A stretch of 64,000 nucleotides of DNA from Ceriagrion tenellum (GCA_963169105.1 OY720642.1:76362716-76426715); one strand, 5' to 3'; shown: positions 32,893 through 44,945, numbered from the stretch's first letter. The notes: generated by a model from the sequence alone, not told the origin. Numbers and translations are program-made.

Positions 32893-33744
32893 CTTAGGAA
32901 AATCCTTCCATTCCGCGTAAGTGTTTAGCAACGCCTATTATCTTAAAAGGCTATGATATATTTTATTATCTCAATATTTCTGACATAATTTTTCAACGGA
33001 AAGTATTTTTTCTATTTTTGAAGATGTTTCACAGTTAAAGAAATAGCGCCAGACTCATCGTTTTTCATATTCTCGCGAGTGCAAATGTTACGCCGGATCC
33101 GTGACAACTTCATGAAGCTCCAAAAGCATATTTTCGAGACCCATTAAACACTTGATATGATGGATGCGCCCCAGCCCGTGGCGTCAGAATGCCTCGGAAT
33201 GCCGAGAGATGGTCCAGAGATCCCTGCGGGAAACAAGCAACTCTCTTTCCGGGAATGGAGTCGGAGAGACAAGGGCCTTATGGGTGCCAGGTATAAACGG
33301 CATTAACGCAGTGCTGAGGATTAGGCCCCCGGGAGAAAGCTGGGCCTCTCCTCTCCGTCCGAACAGATTGAGTGTCCATTGCCATTTCTGGGAGTTGGGA
33401 TCCGGCTCTTTTGGCAACGAATTAATGGACCGCGTCATCTCCGTAATGGCCAGCGCTAGATCTTCAGTTTTGAAATCCCTTCGAAAAAGAACGCCCCGGG
33501 GACTTTATACGTGCCCTGCCTCCCTCCTTCCACCCCCACCCGCGTGATTTAAAGTTTCCCTAATCAAATGATAAGTGTCGCTATCAATCAAGAGCCGTGA
33601 ACTTTGAAGCAGATGGTTTTCATGACGCCGCGGAGATATCCGCATCCGAGTAAAAGATATTATATCATGGTACGTCATCGCTTTTTGTGTTAACAAATTT
33701 CTCGCAGTAGTTCCTACGGCTTTTGGCTATATTGTCTGAAAAAT
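32893..33744. other. GC-richer unique block
   Basis: 33,150-33,550 is balanced to GC-rich, with opposing frames of 127 and 84 codons that carry no recognisable motif. No promoter, RNA or repeat is supported. Confidence 0.35.
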
Positions 33745-34620
33745 TTTATACATAACAAGCTGTACGTTGTTATGCCTGTTTTTCTTTCTAAGTAGGCTCA
33801 CATTTAGAAATCAGACACATTTACGCGTTCAAACTTAAATGAAAGGCAAAGTTTTTGTGTATTTATTTAAATTTTAAATAATGTATTCAAGTGCCTTTGG
33901 ATATACAATATTTTTGGATTTACCACCACAAATTTGGTCGGTTCCACTCAAGAGCATTCGACATATTAATTGACCATGTGAAAATCACACGGGTTGAAAA
34001 TTGGTCCCCAAAAGAATTCGAAGCCTTGCCCAATTTATTTCTCGTACCTACACAGGCATTCGTTACTCACGAATGATGGCGTTTTGATTCCATGCCAACA
34101 CTGCGGTTTCCAAGTAAATAAAATATTCTTTTTATGAAGTAGTGCAAAATTTTAAGGTTTTCGAGCTTAGAAATCCGATTTTAGGAAAAAACGAAGTGCA
34201 TACAAAAATCAAATGCATGAATTAAATACAGCAAACTAAGAGACCACTGCGCAAAATCTCATTCTACGTACAAATAAATTACGCACCTTTTAACACAAAT
34301 TATGTCTTACTGAATTGATTCTGATGCACGCGATATTATGTCTCACTGATACGATTCTGATGCACGTGATTGAGCATCTCGTAAACGATCTGCTTCGTTG
34401 TTTGCTTGTCGTTCCTCGCTTGTTTGAGAAGCTCGCATGCCAACACACATATCATGAAACGACTCGTGCTCCACCTATTGTATGAATGGATTTGATAATT
34501 CAGAAACCTTTGCGGGCGCGCGCAGAACTACTCCCCAAAGTTTCATCGTATCTGATGAATGGTATTGGAACGCATTGAAGACGAACAAACAAATATTCAT
34601 TTTTTATATTACATGGCTCC
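33745..34620 (+). repeat. Dispersed repeat D, third long copy
   Basis: Same block order as 6890-7580: TTTTTCTTTCTAAGTAGGC, TCGTACCTACACAGGC, TTCCATGCCAACACTGCGG, two GATTCTGATGCACG(C/T)G units, GCTTGTTTGAGAAGCTCGC, GGTATTGGAACGCATTGAAG. It has an extra stretch around 33,870-34,040 compared with the 6.9 kb copy. Confidence 0.7.
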
Positions 34621-36889
34621 CTTGCCTGTTACTTTTTACTTTTAAAGTAACTAATTAAAACATGTTCAATTTTTCATTCATATACAAACATACTCATCAC
34701 GCCCATACCTCACGGAGCAGGTAAGGTTTACGAAATTAATCCTTGCTTTTAGTCCCAAAAAATTGTCTCTCTTTTGATATATTTATCCATAATTCCCGAT
34801 CCATGCAGACCTCTATCTGTTCTCTTAGATGCATGCATTGCTTCATACACGCTTCTATTACTTCTCTCTACTCACATTCTTCCATGACACTCAATATCTT
34901 ATTTCCAACGCTCATCACTCCACGAGCATGTATTTGTGTTCACTTATTTGAATCTCATATGGGTAATTCCACGTCAAAACGACCAAAAAATGATCGAAAT
35001 TGCCCTTGACCTCACCGATTGTGACCAAACTTTCAGGATACATTCCGTTTTACTGCATTGTTAGCCATTACATTTGTTCTGTAAAATTCGCATCCGTTGC
35101 TTAGTTACTGGAGTATGAAAAATTGAGTTTCTTGTAAATTTGTGTTTGGTCTATCGATGATATCTCCAGAAGTAATTTACGAAGAATAAGGAAAACAAAA
35201 TTATTTGGAATAAAAAAATATAGCGCACAATAAAGTGGCGATAAAATTTAAATATTTACCAAACTATTACACTTATTTTCATTTTAAAAATTTCAATTCT
35301 TCTATAACTTCTGAGTCCTGAATATATATATATCCTCCTATAACCTCCTAGCCAGTGAAGTGTATTCCTTTCATACATGCCCATTACTGGAGCATCTAGC
35401 CTACATTATTTCATCACCAACACATCAATCTCACTTCTATCTCAAAAACTTATGTACCTCTTTTCCACTGCATTTAGTCCATTTCTTTAACTAACCCGAC
35501 GTACCCAGGTTTCCCTGCCATATGACAACGCTGCCATTTTGCATGATCCATAAATTTGAAGTGCAAATCTTTTACATAAATTACTAATTCTATGTAAATA
35601 ATTGAAATACATTGCATTATTAATACATTTTGCTGGCAGAGATGCGTCAGAAATATAATTTGAAAATACATTTGGCGGTGTATGTCACATTTTTATACAA
35701 ATGTCTCACCATGAAAATTAAATTTTTTCATGTTCAAAAAGAGAGTAGTGTAACACTTAGATTAAAATGGTAATTATTTTAGACAAATATAATTGAGAGA
35801 TGTACTTGGCTCCATTTCTCGTGAGTCCTCAAATCCCATGGGTCCCTGTCTTCACCTGTAATGAGGTCGCCCGCAGGGAATTATATTTAACAAAATAATT
35901 TGAATTATTTACTTAATTTTAAATTTGAATATAATATCAACATATATCTCCTTGGACTTCAAGTTTAAATTTAAAATTAATCTATTTTCCGATTTTATAA
36001 AAATATAATTTTAATGCATATTTTTTACTAATAATAACAACTTTAGTGGTATCCTAAGGAGTTTTGAACTGAGGATGTTTTTGAACGCTACATTTTGAAA
36101 ATCGTTCATTTTTATTTTTTGTTTAAATTCTATGTCACTAACGACGCTAGAGTATGATATTTTTTTCATATAGTGTGTTTTGTAGTTGTTTTAGGACGAA
36201 TGTTCAAAGTTTTTACTTCAATGTTTTTTCCGATGAGAGGCTTTTGCAACTTTATGCTATACATGTGAGATTAATCGTGTACGAAAACCTTGTTTGTTGT
36301 AATTGGCTACTTATCAGTGAATATCTGAACCACTGATTCATTAATGCCCATGTTTATTTATTAAGGGTAATATAGGAATTTCCGATCACTACGAAATCAG
36401 AAAAGTCAAGGAACTTTGTAACGCGTACGAGTTCAAACATATACATGAAATGGACTAAAATCATGTCACTTGGTTCAATCTAACTAGTTTATAAATGGAA
36501 TCTGAGTCCCCAAAGTCCAAAGTAATATCGACAAATAGATTATTGCTGTACATTGGTGATTATTGCTGATTTGGTGCACATAGCGGTATCAAGTACACAT
36601 GCAAAAATTTTATTGCTCTTCGTGTAATACTTATCACTGAAAATATGTTTAAACGGCTTCTCAATTTGGAAACTTTGCCATACCATTTCATCAATAAAAT
36701 GTTGGCTCGTTATTTTCTTTTTAATTGTTTAATAAATTACGCGGAAATAATCCTGAAATTTTGAGGGTATCTCACTTATCTTTTATTGATCTATGGGTCT
36801 CTCAGCTAAGTAGCTTAGGTTAATGTCAGGGCTTTTACTTTTCAGAAGTAGCTAGATAATTGCTCTCTCTATAGTACTTCCATCTTGTC
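34621..36889. other. No recognised feature
   Basis: Long AT-rich tract, with a short pyrimidine-rich part near 34,750-34,930. Frames of 60-88 codons are unremarkable. Confidence 0.5.
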
Positions 36890-37245
36890 GTGATGAGGGA
36901 GCTTGTGTGCCTAAGTGAACCTGAGAGCTATGCCGGTGGGAGCGTAAGCTCCTGGTAGGGCCATCCAAACCGGACAGGTCAAGGGGGATAGGCCAGACAA
37001 AGAGAAGTACTCTGGTCCTCCAGGTTGGGGGTTGAGCATAGGGCTAACGACCCTATATCGTAAAAAACCTCTTGTTACGAAACTCAATGACAATGAAAAC
37101 CGGACTGGAAATAACAATTATCGAACCATGCAAACGAAAGGTAAACGAAAAAAAGATGGAGAGCGCATGCCGGGAATCGTGATGTCTGGGCTAACATCGT
37201 CGGAGAGGCCAAGGCCCTACAAGGGCTGTAGCGCCTAGGAGTAAG
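36890..37245 (+). pseudogene. 5' end of a CFDP2-like non-LTR element
   Basis: Reading frames give SYAGGSVSSW, AIQTGQVKGDRPDKEKYSG and PPGWGLSIGLTTLYRKKPLV (36,925-37,075), which I recognise as the N-terminal leader of the arthropod elements annotated as craniofacial development protein 2-like. It then decays through ENRTGNNNYRTMQTK and ends near TAGCGCCTAGGAG before any endonuclease motif. It is unusual in keeping the 5' end while lacking everything downstream, the opposite of normal 5' truncation. Confidence 0.6.
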
Positions 37246-39289
37246 TAAGCTAGGTAATTGGCAGAGCAAACTATTTTTATCAATTATTGGATTGGCATAC
37301 AAGGTCTTCTTCATTTTATTCTATTGGGCTTTAACTTTCATTTTATTTTGACATTATACCATAATTTATGTAAGCATTATTTCTTCTTGCATAAAATAAC
37401 AAACTGTTCTCCTCTATATATCCACATGTATGCTTTATCAATGAAACTTTTGGGCCGTTCTCCAGACGGTACTTTAACAGCTAAGGTGATGACACTCCCT
37501 CCTGGCGGCTTGCTGGTTCGAACTTTGTTCTTTTTGTGTGTTCTTTTGCTGTGAAAAAAATTCCAATCGCAATTATGTCTTACCCATTTCTTTCTCTCTC
37601 CTTTTACAGGTTAGTGTTCCTAAATCCTGATCAGCCCGATTAAGCCCAATCGGTGACGCCAGAGCCTACAGCGATTGCGTGAGTCTCACATTTCCACGCC
37701 CTCTTCTAGGTATATCTTCTACATCTAACGGGATGCACGAACTCACCGGCCTATTAGGAAAGAATTCCGAGCCATTTTTTTTCCATCCGATCGAAATCTT
37801 GTCTCAAACCTCTGTACAGCCTTTCATTATCAGAAAGCGGATTGGAATACGTAATCTCTTTTCACGGCTAATCCTTTTACACGCCATCTAAAATCGGCCG
37901 AGCGAGTGCAGTTATGAAAAGGGGCGGTATAATGCATATCGGCGAAATTAGTCATAATGGCGCTCGAGACCTGGCTTCACCGAAGCTTTGGTGAAGAATA
38001 AAAAAAGGGCATTCCTTGACACAGATATTTCTTGACGCGGTCAGGCCTTCGAATATCTATTACAATTCCATGCGCCGTACCCGATCACGCGTTCGTATGA
38101 AATCTTTTGAGTGGGATGTTAGATCCTGTGGCACACATATGCACGCCCTCAATAATGGATCACGCTTTGATCGGCTACGACACACTCGGGTTCATCTCCA
38201 TTGTATCGGCTGTAGATTGGCGGACATAAAAGGATCATGTGCCTAATAGTATGAGTTAAACCTTTCTCTAGCCTCGTTAAAATCCATTTTTGAACTTAAT
38301 TTTTGAAAACTGAGAATTTTTTAGATGCGTAAAGAAGTTTATATAGAAAATACTCCCTCATATGTATCCAACGCACCGTACCCTTCAGTCAAAAAATTTA
38401 CCAGGTGCAGTCAAAAAACGTTTCTCTCAATTTATCTCACATTTTCAAACTCACAGTTCTCGATGAAGGTATGTCATGCTAAGTACACTTTAATAATATC
38501 TTACATTTTGCCCTTTCCTTGCAGATATGTGTTGCTTCAGTCATACTTATACATGCTTATTACTACTTATTTTCTCCAGTATTGTGCTGACCTAGATTGA
38601 TTGCGCTTTGTGTACACTGGCGTAAATACACTTCTGGAAGTGACTTCCCGAGATTTCGAAAACAATAGTTCTATAACTAGACATTCCGAGTAGTAAACGC
38701 CCGTATATTGTGTCGAAAGTTCCTTGCTACGAATAACTTGCACAACAAAGTGTTAACCCACCTTAATTAAAGCTGATATGAATGATTTAGCGTCGAACCT
38801 AAACCATAAGATATGCAAAATATAGCGTAATTTCTGCGATATTTAAAACTGCATATTTTTACTCTACAATTACAGATCGTATTTGATTGTAAAATTGTCT
38901 TATAAGCCAAATCGAGATCTCCACCGGGTCAAGCAATGATCTTGTTTTTATTTTCATTTACTATCTAGTGAAAAACTTGTCCCGTATTTCTTTCTACCAC
39001 TACATAAGCCCTACCAGACATCTCAACGATGTCTGGTAAACACACTCAAATAATCATTGTTAAAATTATCTAACGAGAAGCACGCGAGGTATGCAATTAG
39101 CACTGCGTTGAAGGTTAAGACTCAATCAACTGATACGATACATCGCTATTCAAATTATCTAATTATGGCATATCAATGGTTTGACGACTTGTCGCTCTAC
39201 ACCTATCAGATTTATGACGGTCAGTTATCATTGGTAGAAAAAAATGGTATTTTTATACATTTTTGCCCTTCAGATTGACTTAAGAACTG
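37246..39289. other. No recognised feature
   Basis: 37,445-37,545 has a GGTTCGAA element that could be a decayed tRNA-like B box, but no A box or fold. 37,900-38,260 is less AT-rich without recognised coding. The rest is AT-rich. Confidence 0.4.
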
Positions 39290-39440
39290 TCGTTCTCCTA
39301 ATTTTATTCCAACTATCAAATTTTCCACAGGATGTCAGGATTCGTAAAGAAAATCATAGGGGCCAATCATGCTTCTTTGTGGAACCCCAGAAAATACCAT
39401 AACCACGTGGTAACTAATGCCGCCCATGGCGTTGGAAGTG
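39290..39440 (-). pseudogene. Non-LTR RT motif fragment
   Basis: Minus strand reads SGVPQRSMIGPYDFLY then a stop and HPVENLIVGIKL. SGVPQGSxLGPxxFLxYxND...P is the RT motif preceding the catalytic box. The G after Q is R here and the ND is lost. A single isolated motif from a decayed element. Confidence 0.55.
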
Positions 39441-39673
39441 TTCATCCTTAGATTCTTGAGAAACTGAGTGATAGATTAATTCGTCGGGATTCAAAGTTTG
39501 AAAACAATGCAGTTTAAAGCATACTTTTATTTTACACGTTTTTTTATCGTCTGTATTTACCATAAATTATTGCTGAATATTTAATCTAGAGGCCAAAGCT
39601 GACTAATTATTTTTACATTCGTTAAAAAATCAAACATATTCAATAGTTTCAGCCTCAACGTTGTGAAACTTTT

Positions 39674-40068
39674 CCATAATGTTCAGGAATAAACAAACAC
39701 TTTGTGAGTTTTTCTTAGAATATTTATTGGACGACCAGTTTCGTAAAATAGTCGACAGCATCTGGTGATGATGTCATGTCATCAGACCTGATCATGTCGA
39801 CTATCCGACGAATCTGGTCGTTCAATAATAATAATATTAATAATTTCTTTATACCTAACAGCCGAAGCCAATTACTAGGTATTTAATATATGGACGCACA
39901 CACACACAACCTTGCCCAGGGAGGTGTAAATATCCTACCCAGGCGGGACTCGAACCCGCGACCTTCGGTTTGGCTGGCAAGGAATTTACCCCGCTGCCAC
40001 CGAGGCCGGCAAATAAATATTCTACGAAAAACTTACAAAGTTTTTGTTAATTTCTGAACATAAAATCA
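39674..40068. mobile_element. Hammerhead palindrome element, family F, split by SINE
   Basis: The left arm (39,674-39,757) is inverted relative to a right arm found in two pieces: 39,786-39,832, and 40,013-40,068 after a SINE insert. Matching blocks include AATAAATATTCTA(A/C)GAAAAAC and TGTT(T/A)ATT(T/C)CTGAACAT. The plus-strand ribozyme trace has core CTGATCA (39,788-39,794), stem II GTCG/CGAC with loop ACTATC, GAA, TCTGGT and C39819. G8 is C and stem III is disrupted. The end of the right arm directly abuts the family G palindrome. Confidence 0.65.
39833..40012 (-). mobile_element. tRNA-SINE inserted in a palindrome arm
   Basis: On minus the insert begins GCCGGCCTCGGTGGCAGCGG, carries a tRNA-like B box GCGGGTTCGAGTCCCGC, then CTGGGTAGGATATTTACACC, a (TG)n tract and an AT-rich tail of ATT units. 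It is a different SINE family from those at 13.0, 16.9 and 41.9 kb. AATAA-type sequence on both sides fits a short, AT-rich target duplication, but the tail hides its exact edge. Confidence 0.7.
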
Positions 40069-40360
40069 TACATGTTAATATTGCTGTTTTCAGGTATTCT
40101 CGTCGCGTGTTTAGTTTTTCTGACTACAGTTTCTCCCCTCTTCCTGGGCGCGTCTTCAGGTCCATTAGACATTTTCTAAAAAAATCAAACATATTCAATA
40201 GAAAACAAACATATTCATTACAAAATACAATTCAATAAAATATATTCATTACAAAATGTCCAACGGACCTGAAGACGCCCCCAGGAAGAGGGGAGAAACT
40301 GTGGTCAGAAAAACAAAACACGCGACGAGAATACCTGAAAGCAGCAATATTAACAAGTAT
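40069..40360. mobile_element. Hammerhead palindrome element, family G
   Basis: Arms at 40,069-40,185 and 40,243-40,360 share GTTAATATTGCTG, AGGTATTCTCGTCGCGTG, CCCCTCTTCCTGGG and GTCTTCAGGTCC in inverted orientation. The spacer is about 57 bp of AT-rich repeats containing ATATTCATTACAAAA twice. The plus arm shows core CTGAAGA (40,269-40,275), a CCCC/GGGG stem II, GAA (40,295-40,297), stem III AC/GT around TGTG, then C40306. Stem I is poorly formed. AAATCAAACAT occurs at 39,627, 40,181 and 40,388, hinting at nesting or a shared target site. Confidence 0.65.
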
Positions 40361-41870
40361 GTGAGTCGCGGAAGCCTTCAAAGAAATAAAATCAAACATT
40401 TTTGAAACAACATTTGACAAACTAATCCAAGAAATTTAAAATTTATCAGTTGATTACCATCCTTGTTTTCTATTGCCTAATCATTTGCCGATGGATTTTT
40501 CTTTTTTGAAATCCTTACATCGATCCTTGCGGTGCTTTAAGCGAAGGACGCAAAATTTGACGCAGAGCCTCATCCGTTGGAGTCCCACGGCATCTCTTTC
40601 TTCTTTTCCTTTCGCAGTGACTCAGTACTGCCGAGAAGAGAAAGAAGATCCCCCCCCACACACACTCACACGAAGATCATTGCACCACTCCACCCCTTGG
40701 TGCAATATGGTGATATTCAACGGCGTATCGAGTCCCGAAAATTGTCTTTATATATCTCGATATCCTTAAATAATACTCTGGACTTCAAAATGAGTAATAC
40801 TTATTCACTTCTCCTAGCGTTAAGTAAACTGATTACCAATCTTATTCTCATTGACACTTAAATAAGAAAAAGCTAAGTTCACGACGTGAACCCATCATCC
40901 CACACTAAGATGTACCACCTAAACAAACTGCAGCTATGCTTTGTCATCGGATAACTTGACAAACGTTTGCAAGTTATCCTTATTGTATTAAATATACCAG
41001 AGATTTCAGTCATCACGCTAAACCACAAACCAAAAGTTTGAATCTCTTTAGAATTGTTACCATTAAAAAAAATTAAATCCAGTGCAAGAATTCAAGGAGA
41101 CAAAAGGTCTTTGTTTTTATTTTGATTATACATGTTTTTTTAGGCAGTCTGTATTGATTTAAACGCGTTAATATTTAAGGAAATAGACAGAGTTGTGCCA
41201 AAAAAGAAAATATAAAAAAATTTTGGATTTCACTGAGCCTGTATTCGGAATGTTATGCATTAGATTGTTCCAGCAAAAGGATCCGTTTACTTATATGAGC
41301 GGTAAACTGTAAACTTAAGTAGGAATTAATTCCTTGGAGGTGTTCGACGCTTTTCAATACTTGTCCGAAGGGTATCAAGTTTAATGCGCGGTGCATTTCT
41401 CTGGCTTACATTCTAATGTATGCATTAAGGCCATACATCAATTAAGGACATCGGTCTTAGAAACCCTCTATCCAATACTTAAGTCGGACCGGAAAAGTAA
41501 AGAGGATTAAGTGCTTTCTCGTCATCTGCAGACTTAATGGATTAATCACGTCTATATTAGTTTCATGTCAACTTGACTTGTCAAGAATACCTGCCATGCT
41601 ACGTGTCGGGCACATCCGCCGCCTATCCGTTCGCATAATCCGTGGAATATAAGAGATCAAGTGCTTGCGATATAAGTGAAGGGTACGTTTTGAAGTATTT
41701 GCCAATTTTACTGAGGAGGATTGCTTCATCTCGTTGAAAACTACTCTTAAGGTTGTGCGCCTTCATAAATCAACCATTTCAATACATGAGTTTATATGAG
41801 TTGGAGATTGTAAAGGAGAGTAAAAATTTGGAAAAAAAGTATATTTTATTCGTTTCAGTCATATTTACAT
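40361..41870. other. No recognised feature
   Basis: Contains a short C/A-rich tract (40,651-40,676) and otherwise AT-rich sequence. Two 94-98 codon frames at 40,473-40,861 overlap in different phases and have no motif. Confidence 0.4.
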
Positions 41871-42225
41871 GACTTTCTTCACTTCTCTCTTTATTTCGCC
41901 GGGAGTCGAACCACGGACCTTTGGTTTGCCGGACCAATTCGCAGACCACTACGCTATCCAGGCTTCCTAAGTATCATGGCAATTTTGGTGGATAAAAGGC
42001 AACTAGATCTTGTGGCTTCTTTGAAGTCCTCTTCTCCCTTGCGTTGCCATCTTTGATGGACCGCAAGGGCCTAAGATCTAGTTGCCTTGTATCCACCAAA
42101 ATTGCCATGAGCCTTAGGAAGCCTGGATAGCGTAGTGGTCCGCGCATTGGTCCGGCAAACCAAAGGTCCGTGGTTCGGTTCCCGATCCAGGCCGAATTTT
42201 TCTTACGACTTTCTTTAGTTCTCTC
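41871..42225 (+). mobile_element. Self-inverted tRNA-SINE pair, ~19-bp target repeat
   Basis: Left head on minus (41,963 to about 41,897), right head on plus (42,121-42,192). Between them a long stem pairs CATGGCAATTTTGGTGGATA with TATCCACCAAAATTGCCATG, and AACTAGATCTT with AAGATCTAGTT, around a loop that itself has CCTTGCG/CGCAAGG ends. GACTTTCTT(C/T)A(C/G)TTCTCTC at 41,871-41,889 and 42,207-42,225 is a 19-bp direct repeat with two mismatches. Same SINE family as the 13.0 kb foldback. Confidence 0.75.
42121..42192 (+). repeat. tRNA-like SINE head (72 nt)
   Basis: The acceptor-like stem GCCTGGA/TCCAGGC is perfect, the A-box region is TAGCGTAGTGGTC, and the anticodon arm TTGGT/ACCAA has loop CCGGCAA (GGC at the anticodon place, but C where U33 is invariant). 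B box GGTTCGGTTCC. The T stem does not pair properly. The degenerate T arm, missing U33 and identical SINE context at 13.0 kb argue against a working tRNA gene. Confidence 0.6.
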
Positions 42226-42949
42226 AATCGTCACTACAGTATTCCTTCAACTTTTACTTACTTCTGCTGGGAAAACATTACGCTGAATACAACGGAAATA
42301 CACCTTTTGTTCTTGGTTCCTCTACAGCCTAATCTTTAACCGGTGGTTGGAGAGGGAGGGAAGACTACTCCTTTCACCCTCGGCTTATCCCGGAAGTTTA
42401 CATTTGTTGATCATATGATTAGACACAACCATTTTCGACTGGAATTGTAGAATGAAAGTTTCTCGGATAAAGAGGGAAAGGAAGACCAAGGAAGAAATAT
42501 ATGTAAGAAATTGAGATGCGAATGGTCTTCCGAAGTTATGTAGAATTGAATATGGCGGCAGGGGACCGAAACATACAACGAACGGGCGTTGCCTTTATAA
42601 AAAATTTATAGATGTCGAGTTTCAATAAAGGCGTCACTCATTTATACTGTGAGGCTTTTAATTACTTCATGATGAGCATCTAACGTTTCTAAATGCTTAT
42701 TTTTAACAAATGCAACCACTTTATACATACTTTTCGGCCGCGGTTGTGGTTTACCCGCAAAACTGCAACCTACCGTCAGGTTACCAAATATTTCACCACC
42801 GCAAATTGCTCCATTCAACCTCATTATCGTGCGCTTTTGTGTGCTATGCATTCTAATGATAACGTTACGTTGATCGAAGAGCTACCATAACTGTGTATAC
42901 TTAATAAAGGTATATTTTTTTGATTCTATGGGTCATTTTTAACATAATC
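42226..42949. other. No recognised feature
   Basis: Two short opposing frames (42,642-42,890) without motifs. No repeat or RNA structure noticed. Confidence 0.4.
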
Positions 42950-43515
42950 TTGCGCGCTGAATCCGAATATAATCACGGAAATTGGTTATCACGTCAGGAT
43001 TGTAAGGTATTCTAGCCTTAAAGTGTCAAAATGTCAATTTTCAGGTCTGTTTGTGCTTGAATATTTCAGAAGTCCGATTCTGATCTATGTGATTCTGCAA
43101 ACGGATAGAGTAATTCTGCAAACGGATTCAAAGTGTGCGTTAAAAATATATAGAATGCAACTTTGACGCCTAGAAAAACTATTCTCTACAAAATCTGTAT
43201 CTTGTATTTCAAATTTGTGCATTCAAAACAATCGTATAGTTGAATTATAATTAAGTTGCTGATAGTTAAAAAGTTAATACAGGTTGCGGTATCAGTAGTT
43301 TTTCTAGGTTTTATAGAATTATTCTATACATTTTTCAACGCAGACTTTGAATCCGTATGCGGAATATATCTATGACCTTTCTTTTCTGAGATATTCACGC
43401 TCAAAAGCACTTGAAAAATTACCATTGTACCCTTTCAAAGTTAGAACATCTCAAAATCCTTACGTGATAGTCAGTTTTCGTGAGTAGATTCGGATTCAGC
43501 GCACAAAATCGGAAA
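42950..43515. repeat. Long foldback element
   Basis: Imperfect inverted arms of more than 200 bp. The outer ends GCGCGCTGAATCCGAATA and TCGGATTCAGCGCAC are followed inward by ATCACGT(C/A)AGGAT, CAAACGGATTCAAAGT/ACTTTGAATCCGTATG and CCTAGAAAAACTA/TAGTTTTTCTAGG in matching order. The centre is about 100 bp of AT-rich sequence, with a TAATTCTGCAAACGGAT-type direct repeat in the left arm. No coding. Probably a DNA foldback/MITE; no hammerhead motif is seen. Confidence 0.7.
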
Positions 43516-44884
43516 GGGCTCTTCGAATCAAAAAAGCATTCGACACCTTAAAATTTATAGGCTTGTGTTATGATGGTTTGCTTACGTTCTGGCATCATCT
43601 GAGTCTCTCGTCTCCAGCCTTACGTGAGTGGCGGACCACAGAGCCAAGAGCGTTGAACCGAAGTATCGCCTTCCACACCCTTGCCTGTCACTTCATTTTC
43701 CTCCCCTTATCCCGCTCCCCCGAGAATCCATCTCCCCCCGCCCCCGTTCACTCGATGCTTTTACATATTGCGTTCTGCTTTGTTTGTCCACCGCAAGGTT
43801 AAGTTACAGGAAGAGTAAAAAGATATAAGCCTGCTGGAAGGTGTTGGGTGGCAGGCAACGGGGAAAAGATTTGGAATATTTACGTCGAAAGAAAGGACGG
43901 AAGGGATAAAGTATAGTGGCTTGACGAAGATCCCCAAGGTATGGGCATGGTGACACGAAGTTTTTCTGTTGTAATTCTTTATTCCAATTTTTACTCCAGA
44001 GCTTCATATGTTTTTTCTTTTGGGGGTCATCAGCTACCTTATTGATAAAAGTTTTTCTGGTTCAGAAAAAGCTTATCAAATATATGCTGAGAGAATCCAT
44101 TCGAGCACCATGTAGACCCCTATTGAAAAAGTTTTATTTATTAATATTTTATGAACAAATAAGCAACCTTCATCTCTTGCAAGTTGATTGTGACATTGAT
44201 TCTTATGGCAACAAGGAACAATAATAATTTCTATGTAAACTACCACAGATCGAGAACCTCCTTCCACTGCAATGTGCACAAAGGATTATAATTGGTTACC
44301 TAAATGTATTTTAGACTCATAAATTTTTCCTATGTTCAAGAGTAATGTAAAATAGTTTTTACTAGCTAAAAGTTACTATTTCCTAAGTGAATATCTTACT
44401 GACAATACTAGAGCATGAAAGGGTCTATCTAATTTTTTGCATTTGTCATTTTACGTACGCATTTTTTTGCAATTTGTGTATTCCTATGTACACGTCCTTG
44501 ATGAATCCTATACTTACATATAAGCATGTTCCTTGGAGAATGAATTATAATATTATATATTAATGTTTTACCATTTTTGTGAGTAAATAGCATACAAAAA
44601 TCGTTATCATGAGAGATTTCAAAATAGTCTATACAGTCAATAGATTCAGCCAGAGTGTGTAGTGGAAGTTCGTCATAATCATTTAGGTATTTTGCTATTT
44701 TGGCCAATGCTAGAAGCTGAAGCCAGTCCACCATCCTCGTTAACCCTCATTTTCCTATAGTGTTTGTTGGCTAATTCACTAAATTTGCAATTTTACAATG
44801 TTTTCCATCCATAATTTGCCAGAAATCAGTATACACTTGCTTTTTAATATGCATCTTCCCAGTAAGACAGAGACGCTGGGAAAT
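43516..44884. other. No recognised feature
   Basis: 43,600-43,800 is pyrimidine-rich and yields biased frames. The 101-codon minus frame at 44,429-44,734 (contains SIDCIDYFEISHDNDFC) is the most protein-like, but I recognise no family. Confidence 0.35.
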
Positions 44885-44945
44885 TAAAGCAATCGGCGCG
44901 TTATCGAGGGATCCGGGTTCGATTCCCGATCACGGCGAATGACTT
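44885..44945 (+). mobile_element. tRNA-SINE fragment
   Basis: AATCGGCGCG, TATCGAGGGATCC and GGGTTCGATTCCCGATC match the 3' half of the tRNA-like head at 16,969-17,039, followed by a GAATGAC trace of the SINE body. Solitary and truncated at both ends. Confidence 0.55.

Noticed and set aside
42121..42192. Functional tRNA gene with GGC at the anticodon place
   Set aside because: T arm does not pair, U33 is C, and the same sequence is the head of inverted SINE pairs at 13.0 and 41.9 kb.
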